Assembly (NCBI RefSeq): GCF_004011825.1
Contig: NZ_RKLO01000002.1
Coordinates: forward strand, 124,001 to 188,000
DNA from: Rhodococcus xishaensis
GTDB taxonomy: Bacteria > Actinomycetota > Actinomycetes > Mycobacteriales > Mycobacteriaceae
Direction: 5' to 3'
Length of the DNA: 64,000 bases
Shown here: one piece after another, positions 8,845-17,609 of the stretch
Numbering within the stretch: position 1 is the first letter of the stretch
Layout of the letters: each line of letters starts with the position of its first letter
Program-made: the position numbers and the translations under genes
The notes under the pieces: model-generated
Told to the model about the DNA's origin: nothing
The model's database searches: none
The model's input: the letters and a program-made list of their open reading frames with translations, nothing else

Positions 8845-11703
8845 GTGGCAGGCAAGGCCCGCGTACACGAGTTGGCGAAAGAACTCGGTGTCACAAGTAA
8901 GGAACTACTCGCGAGGCTCAAGGAGCAGGGCGAGTTCGTGAAGTCGGCGTCCTCGACGGTCGAGGCGCCCGTCGCACGTCGTCTACGGGAGTCGTTCCCG
9001 TCCGCGAAAGCAAAGCCCGAAGGCAAGTCTGAGGCTTCCGGAGCTTCGGAGAGCGCCGAGAAGGGGCCGCGTACGGCTGCGAAGCCCAGTGCGCCAGTGT
9101 CCGGCGCGGCTGCGCCCAAACCCGGAGCCCCGCGCCCTGGGCCCAAGCCCGGCCCGGCCGCTCCGGCCGCTCCCGCGGCGGCAACCCCTCCGGCTCCGGC
9201 CGCTCCCAGCGCCCCGGCAGCTCAGCCCCCGCGCCCGGGGCCCACGCCGGGTCCCAAGCCTGCACCGCAGGCGCCCGCTGCGAACGCTCCCACGCCAGCG
9301 GCCCCGCGTCCCAAGCCGGGCGCTCCGCGACCCGGCCCGAAGCCGCCGCGCGTCGGTAACAATCCGTACACGTCGTCGGCTCCGCCCGAGCGTCCCGCTC
9401 CGCGTCCGGCGCCGGGAGCGCCGCGTCCCGGTGCGCCGCGTCCCGGTCCGCACGGGGGCGCGCCGCGTCCCGGTGCTCCGCGCCCGGGAGCAGGACCCGA
9501 CGGCGGTCCGCGGCCGGCTCCCGGGCAGGGTGGGCCCCGGCCCAGCCCCGGCTCGATGCCCCCGCGCCCGAACCCGGGTGCCATGCCACAGCGTGCGGCT
9601 CGCCCGGCGCCGGGTTCGGCTCGGCCCGGACGGCCCGGCGCCCCGGGCGGACGTCCCGGTGGTGGCGGCGGCTATCGCGGTGGCGGTGGCGGTGGCGGTG
9701 CTCCCGCGGGTGCTCCCGGTGCGGGCGCACCGGGTGGATTCCGCGGTCGTCCCGGTGGTGGCGGCGGCGGGCGCGGCCGTGGTGGTGCCGCCGGTGCGTT
9801 CGGTCGTCCCGGTGGTGCGCCTCGTCGTGGTCGCAAGTCGAAGCGACAGAAGCGCCAGGAATACGATTCGATGCAGGCGCCCGCCGTCGGCGGCGTGCGG
9901 CTGCCTCGCGGCAACGGCGAGACCATCCGTCTCGCCCGCGGCGCGTCCCTGTCCGACTTCGCGGAGAAGATCGATGCGAACCCGTCGGCACTGGTCCAGG
10001 CGCTGTTCAACCTCGGTGAGATGGTCACGGCCACGCAGTCGGTGAATGACGAGACCCTCGAGCTGCTCGGCGGCGAGATGAACTACAACGTTCAGGTCGT
10101 CAGCCCGGAGGACGAGGACCGTGAACTCCTGGAGTCGTTCGACCTGACCTACGGTGAGGACGCTGGTAACGAGGAGGACCTCGAGTCGCGTCCGCCGGTG
10201 GTGACCGTCATGGGTCACGTCGACCACGGTAAGACCCGGCTGCTCGACACGATCCGCAAGGCCAACGTCCGAGAGGGCGAGGCCGGCGGCATCACGCAGC
10301 ACATCGGTGCCTACCAGGTGCTGACCGAGCTCGACGGTGCCGAGCGTCTGGTCACCTTCATCGATACCCCCGGTCACGAGGCGTTCACCGCCATGCGTGC
10401 CCGCGGCGCCAAGGCGACGGACATCGCGATCCTCGTCGTCGCGGCCGACGACGGTGTCATGCCGCAGACGGTCGAGGCGATCAATCACGCCCAGGCGGCG
10501 GAGGTGCCGATCGTGGTCGCGGTCAACAAGATCGACAAGGAAGGTGCTGATCCTTCGAAGATCCGCGGTCAGCTGACCGAATACGGTCTCGTGGCCGAGG
10601 AGTACGGCGGCGAGACGATGTTCGTCGACATCTCTGCCAAGCAGGGCACCAACATCGACCATCTGCTCGAGGCGGTCCTGCTGACGGCGGACGCGGCGCT
10701 GGACTTGCGGGCCAACCCGGACATGGATGCCCAAGGTGTCGCCATCGAAGCGCACCTCGACCGTGGTCGCGGCCCGGTCGCTACCGTGCTCGTCCAGCGC
10801 GGCACCTTGCGGGTCGGTGACTCGATTGTCGCGGGCGATGCTTACGGACGTGTCCGCCGCATGGTCGACGAGCACGGCGAAGATGTCGAGGAGGCGCTGC
10901 CTTCACGTCCGGTCCAGGTCGTCGGTTTCACGTCGGTTCCCGGCGCTGGCGACAACCTGCTGGTGGTGGATGAGGACCGGATCGCTCGGCAGATCGCCGA
11001 CCGGCGCAACGCGCGCAAGCGCAACGCGTTGGCGGCGCGCAGTCGCAAGCGGATCAGCCTCGAAGATCTCGATGCCGCGCTCAAGGAACACAACGAGCTC
11101 AACCTCATCCTCAAGGGCGACAACGCCGGTACGGTCGAAGCGCTCGAGGAGGCCCTCATGGGCATCGAGATCGACGACGAGGTGCAGTTGCGTGTGATCG
11201 ACCGCGGTGTCGGCGGTATCACCGAGACCAACGTGAATCTGGCGTCCGCGTCCAACGCGATCATCATCGGCTTCAACGTCCGCGCCGAGGGCAAGGCGAC
11301 GGAGCTGGCGAACCGCGAGGGTGTCGACATCCGCTACTACTCGGTCATTTACCAGGCGCTCGACGAGGTGGAGAAGGCCCTCAAGGGCATGCTCAAGCCG
11401 GTCTACGAGGAGGTATCTCTCGGCCAGGCAGAGATTCGTGCTCTGTTCCGTTCCTCGAAGGTCGGAAACATCGCCGGTTGCCTCGTGACGTCGGGGATCG
11501 TCCGCCGCAACGCGAAGGCCCGTTTGATTCGCGACAACGCGGTGATCGCGGAGACGATGACGATTTCGTCGCTCCGTCGTGAGAAGGATGACGTCACCGA
11601 GGTTCGCGAGGGCTACGAGTGCGGTTTGACCGTCACGTACTCCGACATCAAGGTCGGCGACGTGGTCGAGGCCTACGAGCTTCGCGAGAAGCCGCGCGAC
11701 TAG
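8845..11703 (+). CDS. infB: Translation initiation factor IF-2
   Basis: GTPase that brings fMet-tRNA to the 30S subunit. 952 aa, in the long actinobacterial size class. Seen: an N-terminal helix-turn domain ([28 protein letters not shown]), a Pro/Ala/Gly-rich spacer over about residues 60-330 (PGAPRPG-type repeats, then Gly-rich runs), a second IF2_N domain near 350-430, G1 GHVDHGKT near 456, G3 DTPGHE near 507, G4 NKID near 561, and C-terminal domains ending [13 protein letters not shown] start with GAGGAG 4 nt upstream (8835-8840). The 206 bp upstream hold no gene I can support. Confidence 0.97.
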   Translation: MAGKARVHELAKELGVTSKELLARLKEQGEFVKSASSTVEAPVARRLRESFPSAKAKPEGKSEASGASESAEKGPRTAAKPSAPVSGAAAPKPGAPRPGPKPGPAAPAAPAAATPPAPAAPSAPAAQPPRPGPTPGPKPAPQAPAANAPTPAAPRPKPGAPRPGPKPPRVGNNPYTSSAPPERPAPRPAPGAPRPGAPRPGPHGGAPRPGAPRPGAGPDGGPRPAPGQGGPRPSPGSMPPRPNPGAMPQRAARPAPGSARPGRPGAPGGRPGGGGGYRGGGGGGGAPAGAPGAGAPGGFRGRPGGGGGGRGRGGAAGAFGRPGGAPRRGRKSKRQKRQEYDSMQAPAVGGVRLPRGNGETIRLARGASLSDFAEKIDANPSALVQALFNLGEMVTATQSVNDETLELLGGEMNYNVQVVSPEDEDRELLESFDLTYGEDAGNEEDLESRPPVVTVMGHVDHGKTRLLDTIRKANVREGEAGGITQHIGAYQVLTELDGAERLVTFIDTPGHEAFTAMRARGAKATDIAILVVAADDGVMPQTVEAINHAQAAEVPIVVAVNKIDKEGADPSKIRGQLTEYGLVAEEYGGETMFVDISAKQGTNIDHLLEAVLLTADAALDLRANPDMDAQGVAIEAHLDRGRGPVATVLVQRGTLRVGDSIVAGDAYGRVRRMVDEHGEDVEEALPSRPVQVVGFTSVPGAGDNLLVVDEDRIARQIADRRNARKRNALAARSRKRISLEDLDAALKEHNELNLILKGDNAGTVEALEEALMGIEIDDEVQLRVIDRGVGGITETNVNLASASNAIIIGFNVRAEGKATELANREGVDIRYYSVIYQALDEVEKALKGMLKPVYEEVSLGQAEIRALFRSSKVGNIAGCLVTSGIVRRNAKARLIRDNAVIAETMTISSLRREKDDVTEVREGYECGLTVTYSDIKVGDVVEAYELREKPRD

Positions 11704-11718
11704 TCGCACGCACTGCAC

Positions 11719-11759
11719 GCGTCCCTCCCCCTGGCAGGTTCAGCCTCGGGGAGGGACGC
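11719..11759 (+). terminator. Strong hairpin after infB
   Basis: Perfect 12-bp GC-rich stem: GCGTCCCTCCCC at 11719-11730 pairs with GGGGAGGGACGC at 11748-11759 across a 17-nt loop. It has no U-tract and sits 16 nt after the infB stop and 22 nt before the ylxP start. It could be a partial terminator, or an mRNA-stabilising/processing hairpin lowering downstream expression. Confidence 0.7.
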
Positions 11760-11780
11760 TGCTCACCGGAAGGAGAGCTG

Positions 11781-12071
11781 GTGTATCTCGGGTCGCTCGA
11801 GATGGACATCCTGTTCGGCGACGTGCGCTCTCTGAAGGAGAAGCGGTCGCTGGTGCGGCCGGTCTTGACCGAGTTGCGAAGATACGGGGTGTCCGCTGCC
11901 GAGACCGGCGAGCACGACCGCTACCGGAGGACCCTGCTCGGCGTCGCGGTAGCAAGTTCGGGGGTGGGACATGTCAACGAGGTGCTCGATCATTGCGAGC
12001 GCCATGTCGCGGAGCGACCGGAACTGCAGCTACTTGCGGTTCGACGAAGAATTTTCGGTCCGGAGGATTGA
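11781..12071 (+). CDS. ylxP: YlxP-like DUF503 protein
   Basis: 96-aa DUF503 family protein. Seen: the N-terminal [27 protein letters not shown] signature, a central Ala/Glu/Thr-Gly stretch and [21 protein letters not shown] at the C-terminus. The family lies between infB and rbfA in many Gram-positives and is thought to be ribosome-related; the B. subtilis name is ylxP. GTG at 11781 has AAGGAG about 6 nt upstream; longer upstream readings cross the infB terminator hairpin and are rejected. Confidence 0.9.
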   Translation: MYLGSLEMDILFGDVRSLKEKRSLVRPVLTELRRYGVSAAETGEHDRYRRTLLGVAVASSGVGHVNEVLDHCERHVAERPELQLLAVRRRIFGPED

Positions 12072-12096
12072 CGTCCGGGAGAGGAGACTGATTGCC

Positions 12097-12561
12097 ATGG
12101 CGGATCCTGCACGCGCCCGCAGGCTGGCGAAGCGCATCAGCACGATCGTCGCGACGGCGATCGACCACGAGATCAAGGACCCGCGTCTGGCCCTCGTGAC
12201 CATCACCGACGCGAAGGTCACGGCCGACCTGCACGACGCCACTGTCTACTACACCGTCATGGGTGTGGACCTCGATTCCGAGCCGGATCTGGCCGGCGCC
12301 GCCGCGGGCCTCGAGAAGGCCAAGGGGGTGCTCCGCTCGAAGGTCGGCGCCGGGACCGGTGTCCGCTTCACACCGACCCTCACGTTCGTCGCGGACACCG
12401 TGCCCGACACGGCGCGACACATGGAGGAATTGCTGGAGCGAGCGCGGGCTGCGGATGACGCGGTGGCGCGCGTCCGGAAGAACGCGAAGCCCGCGGGCGA
12501 CGCAGACCCGTACAAGCAACCGGGACCTGCGGTCGACGACGAATCCCCTTCCGACGACTGA
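12097..12561 (+). CDS. rbfA: Ribosome-binding factor A
   Basis: KH-fold 30S maturation factor, 154 aa. Seen: [91 protein letters not shown]. The C-terminal 35 residues are a disordered Asp/Pro tail typical of actinobacteria. ATG with GAGGAG 10 nt upstream. Start and order fit the conserved infB-(ylxP)-rbfA-nrnA series. Confidence 0.95.
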   Translation: MADPARARRLAKRISTIVATAIDHEIKDPRLALVTITDAKVTADLHDATVYYTVMGVDLDSEPDLAGAAAGLEKAKGVLRSKVGAGTGVRFTPTLTFVADTVPDTARHMEELLERARAADDAVARVRKNAKPAGDADPYKQPGPAVDDESPSDD

Positions 12562-12573
12562 CCGGGGCCGACG

Positions 12574-13575
12574 ATGACTAACTGCCCGGACACCCTGACC
12601 TCCACGAGTGCCCCGCACGAGGTGCAGTTGCAGCAGACGGTCGATGTGCTGGACGGCGCTACCTCGGTGACGATCCTGTGCCACGTCCAACCCGATGCCG
12701 ACACTATCGGTAGCGGCCTTGCTCTCGGAATCGTGTTCGCACGCAAGGGTGTTCCGGTGCAGGTTGCGTTCGCGTCGCCGGACAAGCTTCCGGTGTCGAT
12801 GGAGGGGCTACCTGGAACGGAACTGCTGGTGCCCGCAGCCGCCGTCGCCGAGAAGGCGGACCTGCTCGTCACCGTTGACTGCGGCAGCGCAGGGCGTCTC
12901 GGTTCGCTCGCATCACGTCTCGACGGTGCCCGGCGATCGCTGGTGATCGACCACCACCGGTCGAACACTCGGTACGGCATGCTCAACCTGATCGACGACA
13001 GTGCGGAGTCGACGACCGCGGTGCTCGTCAAACTCTTCGATTTGTGGGGTGTGCCGATCGACGCCGACCTGGCGCACTGTCTCTATGCCGGACTGGTAAC
13101 CGACACGGGATCGTTCCGTTGGGCTCAGGAGGGCACTCACACGCTCGCCGAGCGTCTGCTCAGCACCGGCATCGACGGGGCCGCCATTGCACGCAGTCTG
13201 CTCGACACCCACCCATTCGGATGGCTGCCGATGCTGGGTTCGGTGCTCAGTTCCGCGGTGCTCGCCCGGGACGCTGTCGGCGGGCGGGGACTCGTGCACG
13301 CCGTGATCCGGTGCTCCGACTGGGCGGGCCTTGGATCCGAGGAGGTCGAGAGCGTCATCGACATCGTGCGCACCACCGTCGAGGCCGAGGTCGCCGCTGT
13401 ACTGAAGGAGTCCGCTCCAGGCTCGTGGTCCGTGTCGCTGCGATCGAAGGGCTCGGTCGACGTCGCTGCGGTTGCAGAGCGGTTGGGCGGCGGGGGTCAT
13501 CGTTTCGCGGCAGGCTACACGGCGAGCGGTGCAGACGATTCCGTCATCGCCGCACTACGTGAGGCACTCGGCTGA
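12574..13575 (+). CDS. nrnA: DHH/DHHA1 phosphoesterase (NrnA/CnpB type)
   Basis: Metal-dependent phosphodiesterase of the DHH-DHHA1 family, 333 aa. Seen: motif I HVQPDADTIGSGLAL, motif II VDCGSAG, motif III VIDHHRSN, motif IV GLVTDTGSFR, and the DHHA1 glycine motif GGGGHRFAAG near the C-terminus. Homologues such as M. tuberculosis Rv2837c degrade nano-RNA, dephosphorylate pAp and hydrolyse cyclic di-AMP, so this enzyme may join RNA turnover with second-messenger control. Starts 12 bp after rbfA, in the same operon order as in M. tuberculosis. Confidence 0.93.
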   Translation: MTNCPDTLTSTSAPHEVQLQQTVDVLDGATSVTILCHVQPDADTIGSGLALGIVFARKGVPVQVAFASPDKLPVSMEGLPGTELLVPAAAVAEKADLLVTVDCGSAGRLGSLASRLDGARRSLVIDHHRSNTRYGMLNLIDDSAESTTAVLVKLFDLWGVPIDADLAHCLYAGLVTDTGSFRWAQEGTHTLAERLLSTGIDGAAIARSLLDTHPFGWLPMLGSVLSSAVLARDAVGGRGLVHAVIRCSDWAGLGSEEVESVIDIVRTTVEAEVAAVLKESAPGSWSVSLRSKGSVDVAAVAERLGGGGHRFAAGYTASGADDSVIAALREALG

Positions 13576-13618
13576 CTTGACCGCGACCACCGGCGATCAT
13601 GTTCCGGAGGCGACCGAT

Positions 13619-13732
13619 GTGAGCCAACGCCGCATCCTCCGGCCGGCCGGAATCTCGACGGGGCTTACCGTGTTCATGGTTTTGCGGATGATCGTCGGCA
13701 CGGATCTCCAGATGCGACAGACGAAAGGGTAG
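13619..13732 (+). pseudogene. 37-codon remnant, possibly an internally deleted dinF/MATE gene
   Basis: A short frame with a perfect GGAGG site (13606-13610) 8 nt before a GTG. It encodes VSQRRILRPAGISTG followed by LTVFMVLRMIVGTDLQMRQTKG. The first ten residues resemble the start of actinobacterial DinF/MATE exporters, and the hydrophobic second half resembles a last membrane helix. In M. tuberculosis the gene after nrnA is dinF (Rv2836c). I infer an in-frame internal deletion that joined the two ends. Alternatively it is a genuine single-helix microprotein or chance. The identification rests on remembered family patterns, not an alignment. Confidence 0.45.
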
Positions 13733-13736
13733 GGGT

Positions 13737-14660
13737 GTGGCAGGCAAGCTGTTCGCGGTGAGCGACACGCACGTCGGACATCGGGGAAACCGACCGATTA
13801 CCGAGGAGATCTTCCCGGAGTCGGCCGAGGACTGGTTGATCGTCGCGGGCGACGTCTCGGAGAAGACCGACGACATCCGCTGGGCACTGACGTTGCTGAA
13901 GAGTCGGTTCGCGAAGGTCGTGTGGGTCCCTGGCAACCATGAACTGTGGACCACGGCGAAGGATCCCGTGCAGATGCACGGCAGGGCGCGATACGACTAC
14001 CTCGTCGACATGTGCCGTGAGATCGGGGTGCTGACCCCGGAAGACCCGTACCCGGTGTGGGAGGGCGAGGGCGGCCCGGCCACGATCGTGCCGATGTTCC
14101 TGCTGTACGACTACACGTTCCTGCCGAACGGTGCCACTGGCAAGGAGGACGGCCTGCGCATCGCGCGGGAGAGGAACGTCGTCGCCACCGACGAGTTCCT
14201 GCTGTCGTCGGAGCCGTACGCTACGCGGGACGCGTGGTGTCGCGCCCGCCTCGAACAGACCCGGAAGCGACTCGACGCGCTCGATCCTTCGGTACCGACT
14301 GTCCTGATCAATCATTTTCCGCTGGTGCGCCAGCCCACCGAGGTGCTCTACTACCCGGAGTTCGCGCTATGGTGCGGCACCGTCGAGACCGCAGACTGGC
14401 ACACCCGCTACAACGCCCTGTGTTGCGTGTACGGCCACCTGCACATTCCGCGCACCACCTACTACGACGGGGTGCGCTTCGAGGAGGTCTCGCTCGGCTA
14501 CCCACGGGAGTGGCAGCGACGCGGCCTTCCCGACAAACTCTTGCGCCAGATCCTTCCGGTACCCGAGTACGCGCCTGGCACTCTCAACAAGTTCGGTGGT
14601 CACTTCAAGATCACCGCCGAGCAGGAAGCGGAGTACGAGCGCATGCGCGCTGAGCGTTGA
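13737..14660 (+). CDS. Calcineurin-like metallophosphoesterase
   Basis: 307 aa phosphoesterase. Seen in order: FAVSDTHVGHRGN (DxH), IVAGDVSEK (GD), WVPGNHELW (GNHE), VLINHFPL, and VYGHLHIPRTTYYDGVRF (GH-H), the full metal-binding set of the family. Substrate unknown. It is the counterpart of M. tuberculosis Rv2795c, which likewise sits directly before pptT. GTG start 4 nt after the dinF-like remnant, with an AAGGGTAGGGG purine stretch. Confidence 0.9.
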   Translation: MAGKLFAVSDTHVGHRGNRPITEEIFPESAEDWLIVAGDVSEKTDDIRWALTLLKSRFAKVVWVPGNHELWTTAKDPVQMHGRARYDYLVDMCREIGVLTPEDPYPVWEGEGGPATIVPMFLLYDYTFLPNGATGKEDGLRIARERNVVATDEFLLSSEPYATRDAWCRARLEQTRKRLDALDPSVPTVLINHFPLVRQPTEVLYYPEFALWCGTVETADWHTRYNALCCVYGHLHIPRTTYYDGVRFEEVSLGYPREWQRRGLPDKLLRQILPVPEYAPGTLNKFGGHFKITAEQEAEYERMRAER

Positions 14661-14690
14661 CCGTTGCACCGGAGACACAGGGGAGTTGGA

Positions 14691-15362
14691 TTGATCGAGC
14701 GGATACTGCCAGCCGGGGTCGCGTCGTCGGAGTTGTTCGACGACCCTCCGGGGCTGCGGCCACACCCGCAGGAGGAGTCCCTGATCGCCCGCGCGGTGGA
14801 CAAGCGCCGCCGGGAGTTCATCGGAGCCCGTCACTGTGCCCGAGTTGCGATGGCCACCCTCGGGGTCGAGCCGGGCCCGATTCTCCGGGGCGACAAGGGT
14901 TCTCCCGTATGGCCGAAGGGAATCGTCGGGAGTCTGACGCATTGCGACGGCTACCGCGGGGCGGTGGTCGGCTATGCGATGCAGGTGCGTTCGGTCGGGA
15001 TCGATGCCGAGCCGAACGCACCGTTGCCCGACGGAGTTCTCGATGCAGTCAGCCTGCAGGAGGAGCGAGAGTGGCTCGGCAGTGTCGATCCGACGGTGGT
15101 GCACTGGGACCGACTGCTGTTCTGCGCCAAGGAGGCGACGTACAAGGCATGGTTCCCGATGACGGGCCGCTGGCTCGGCTTCGAGGACGCGAACATCACG
15201 TTCACCGGCGGCACCGAGGGAACCGACCGGACTTCGGGCTCGTTCCGGTCGAAGCTACTGGTCCCCGGCGAGACCACCGACGGTGGCCCGCCCCTCGCGA
15301 GTTTCGCCGGCCGCTGGCTCGTCTCGGACGGGCTGATCGTCACCGCTATTTCGGTGAGCTGA
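14691..15362 (+). CDS. pptT: 4'-phosphopantetheinyl transferase PptT
   Basis: Sfp-type enzyme that attaches the phosphopantetheine arm from CoA to carrier domains of fatty-acid, mycolate and siderophore synthases. 223 aa. Seen: FDDPPGLRPHPQEESLIARAVDKRRREFIGARHCAR, LRGDKGSPVWPKGIVGSLTHC, the Mg-binding VGIDAEPN, and FCAKEATYKAWFP. The TTG start at 14691 has AGGGGAG just upstream and gives the family's usual N-terminus (LIERILPAGVASSELF). An earlier TTG at 14664 would add nine unrelated residues. Confidence 0.93.
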   Translation: MIERILPAGVASSELFDDPPGLRPHPQEESLIARAVDKRRREFIGARHCARVAMATLGVEPGPILRGDKGSPVWPKGIVGSLTHCDGYRGAVVGYAMQVRSVGIDAEPNAPLPDGVLDAVSLQEEREWLGSVDPTVVHWDRLLFCAKEATYKAWFPMTGRWLGFEDANITFTGGTEGTDRTSGSFRSKLLVPGETTDGGPPLASFAGRWLVSDGLIVTAISVS

Positions 15363-15387
15363 CCGGCGGCTGGCAGAATTGGACCAC

Positions 15388-16314
15388 GTGCCCAAGTCTG
15401 AGAATCCGTCCTCCGGCCTTGTCGGCGCCGGTCTGCTGATCGTCGACAAGGATCCCGGGATGACCAGCCACGACGTGGTCTCCCGGTGCCGGAAGCTGCT
15501 GAAGACCCGCAAGGTCGGGCATGCGGGAACCCTCGACCCGATGGCGACCGGGGTGCTGATCCTCGGCGTGGAGCGGGCCACGAAGCTGCTTGGTCTGCTC
15601 GCGCTGACCACCAAGTCGTACAGTGCCACGATCCGGCTCGGGCAGGCCACGACGACAGACGACGCCGAGGGCGAGACCCTCTCGACGGCAGACGCGTCCG
15701 GGATCACCGGAGCACAGATCGCTGCCGAGATCGCCCGCCTCACCGGCGACATCGAGCAGATCCCGGCGACGGTCAGCGCGATCAAGGTCGACGGCAAGAG
15801 GGCGTATGCGATGGCTCGTGCCGGCGAGGACGTGAAACTGGCCGCGCGCCCGGTCACCGTCTCCCGGTTCGAAGTCCTCACGCGAAGCGATGTGCACGGC
15901 GTCGGTGAGAAATTCGTGGATCTGGACGTCGAGATCGACTGTTCGTCCGGCACCTACATTCGCGCCCTCGCACGCGACCTCGGCGCGGCCCTCGGTGTCG
16001 GCGGTCACCTGACCGCACTGCGGCGCACCGCGGTCGGACCCTTCACGCTCGAGCAGGCTCGCACCCTCGAACAGCTCTCGCACGATCCCGGTGTCAGCCT
16101 CGACATCGATCAAGCCGCGCAGACCGCCTTCCCACATCGTCAGATCAATGCCGACGAGGCTGAGTCGCTCAGCCACGGGCGCTGGCTCGAACCGATCGGC
16201 ATGAAGGGCGTCTATGCGGCGATCGACCCGAATGGGCACACCATCGCGCTCGTCGAGGAAAGCGGCAAGCGAGCGGGCTCGGTGATGGTAGTGCGACCGG
16301 CGACGTTGCAGTGA
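15388..16314 (+). CDS. truB: tRNA pseudouridine(55) synthase
   Basis: Makes pseudouridine 55 in the T-loop of tRNAs. 308 aa. Seen: GLLIVDKDPGMTSHDVVSRCRKLLKTRKVGHAGTLDPMATGVLILG with the catalytic Asp in GTLDP, KSYSATIRLG, RPVTVSRFEVL, and DCSSGTYIRALARDLG. The GTG at 15388 is chosen because a CAGAAT hexamer lies 8 nt upstream and no Shine-Dalgarno is visible; a TTG at 15379 is possible. It follows pptT by 25 bp, as in mycobacteria. Confidence 0.95.
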   Translation: MPKSENPSSGLVGAGLLIVDKDPGMTSHDVVSRCRKLLKTRKVGHAGTLDPMATGVLILGVERATKLLGLLALTTKSYSATIRLGQATTTDDAEGETLSTADASGITGAQIAAEIARLTGDIEQIPATVSAIKVDGKRAYAMARAGEDVKLAARPVTVSRFEVLTRSDVHGVGEKFVDLDVEIDCSSGTYIRALARDLGAALGVGGHLTALRRTAVGPFTLEQARTLEQLSHDPGVSLDIDQAAQTAFPHRQINADEAESLSHGRWLEPIGMKGVYAAIDPNGHTIALVEESGKRAGSVMVVRPATLQ

Positions 16315-16333
16315 GGGGTGCCCGGGTACTCGG

Positions 16334-16744
16334 CTAGATCCCGGGAATGAAGCCAGGGTAGACGAAGTGGCTCGGCCCACCGCCGGGTTGGCTGGACCCT
16401 ATCGACCCCGGGTAATTGCCCGGTAGCTGGACCAACTTGTGGGGGTTGCCCTCGCGGTCGGCCTGCCAGCAATCCAGGAGCACCCCGTGGAAGCTGGTGC
16501 ACACGATCCGGGTACTCGTCCCGAAGGGCGAGGTCAGCCGGTCTTCGTTGACGAACGGATTCCAGTACTCCAGATCGGTGGGGGTGAGGAAGCCGTCGTA
16601 GTCGAACGGTGAGACCGGGCTCGGGTAGGGCGGTGGCGTCGGCCATTCGTCCGCCGTTGCCACCCCAGCACCCGCGATCGACAAGGCGGCTGCTGCGGTG
16701 ACTGCTGTGGCGAATCCGGCGAAGCGTCGAACGATTGTGCGCAT
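16334..16744 (-). CDS. Small secreted protein, function unknown
   Basis: 136 aa. Residues 1-31 are a clear Sec signal peptide (MRTIVRRF, then an Ala-rich core ending GVATADEW, cleavage likely after ATA-D). The mature ~105 residues are Pro/Tyr/Gly-rich, with two Cys (IVCTSFHGVLLDCWQ) that could form a disulfide and a Gly/Pro-rich tail ending YPGFIPGI. I do not recognise the family; its style is that of short exported proteins of mycolata. It lies 53 bp downstream of mntR on the same strand and converges on truB with 19 bp between stops. Confidence 0.75.
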   Translation of the reverse strand: MRTIVRRFAGFATAVTAAAALSIAGAGVATADEWPTPPPYPSPVSPFDYDGFLTPTDLEYWNPFVNEDRLTSPFGTSTRIVCTSFHGVLLDCWQADREGNPHKLVQLPGNYPGSIGSSQPGGGPSHFVYPGFIPGI

Positions 16745-16797
16745 GCGCTAGTACCTCGTCATCGTTGAGGAGCTGAGAAGTGCGGTGCGCACCGAGG

Positions 16798-17514
16798 TCA
16801 GACGAGCCAAATAGCTTGTGCGGCAGGGTTGCCGAGGTCGACGGTATCGGAGGCGGGATCGGCACCGAGCCGGATCGACACGGTGCCGGCGAAGTCGCGC
16901 CGCTCGACGACGGTGATCTCGGTGTCCAGCGCAATACCGACCGAGTCGAAGTAACGGAGCATCGCCGGATCGGCGTCGGAGATACGGGCGACCCGACCGG
17001 AGTCGCCGTCCTGAAAGTCGCTGAGCTGACGGGCAGGTGGGGTGGGCACGGAGCCGTCGGCCGCCGGAATCGGATCGCCGTGAGGGTCACGCTCGGGGAA
17101 GCCCAGCTTGACGTCCATACGGTTGATCATGCGCTCGGAGACCGCGTGCTCGAGCACCTCGGCCTCATCGTGGACCTCGTCCCAGCCGTAGCCGAGCTCG
17201 TTGACGAGAAACGTCTCGATCAGTCGGTGCCGACGGACCATGGACACCGCGGCGGCGCGACCGGTTTCCGTGAGCGCGATCGATCCGTAGCGAGCGTGAT
17301 CGACAAGACCCTGGTCGGACAGCTTGCGGATCGCCTCGGAGACGGTGGATGCCGACACCCCGATCTTCTCGGACAGCAGCTTGGTCGAGACACGTTCACC
17401 CGACCACTCCTGGACCGTCCAGATCACCTTGAGGTAGTCCTGTGCCACCGAGGACAGGGTCTGCGGGTGGGATACCTCGCTCGGCGTGTGCGCGTCTGGA
17501 TTCTGAGTGGCCAC
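16798..17514 (-). CDS. mntR: DtxR-family metal-dependent regulator (MntR/SirR type)
   Basis: 238 aa. Seen: an N-terminal winged helix (LSSVAQDYLKVIWTVQEWSGERVSTKLLSEKIGVSASTVSEAIRKLSDQGLVDH), a dimerisation/metal domain (RRHRLIETFLVNELGYGWDEVHDEAEVLEHAVSE with the H-x3-E type ligands), and a C-terminal FeoA/SH3-like domain (DGDSGRVARISDADPAMLRYFDSVGI). The domain set fits Mn(II)-responsive repressors; M. tuberculosis Rv2788 is the positional counterpart. GTG at 17514 is chosen: a TAAGCT hexamer lies exactly 7 nt before it and there is no Shine-Dalgarno, suggesting a leaderless transcript. Metal specificity is inferred, not seen. Confidence 0.88.
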   Translation of the reverse strand: MATQNPDAHTPSEVSHPQTLSSVAQDYLKVIWTVQEWSGERVSTKLLSEKIGVSASTVSEAIRKLSDQGLVDHARYGSIALTETGRAAAVSMVRRHRLIETFLVNELGYGWDEVHDEAEVLEHAVSERMINRMDVKLGFPERDPHGDPIPAADGSVPTPPARQLSDFQDGDSGRVARISDADPAMLRYFDSVGIALDTEITVVERRDFAGTVSIRLGADPASDTVDLGNPAAQAIWLV

Positions 17515-17530
17515 GCCTACGAGCTTAGGC
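17515..17530 (-). promoter_or_regulatory. Palindrome over the mntR -10 region (candidate autoregulatory operator)
   Basis: GCCTACGAGCTTAGGC: arms GCCTA/TAGGC around a 6-bp core. On the minus strand it covers the TAAGCT -10 hexamer and ends one base before the GTG, so a bound dimer would block RNA polymerase. Autoregulation by MntR is inference; the site is not a canonical IdeR box. Confidence 0.45.
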
Positions 17531-17609
17531 AACAGTCCATCGGGATACACGTCAACTCCCTCTGTCCCGGACGTGACCGGTCTCCGCAGTGGCCACTAGG
17601 CTGCCACCT

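Noticed and set aside
8983-10875. 630-codon antisense frame over infB
   Set aside because: Arg/Thr/Gly low-complexity product of the complement of the IF2 spacer; no recognisable domain and fully overlapped by a certain gene.
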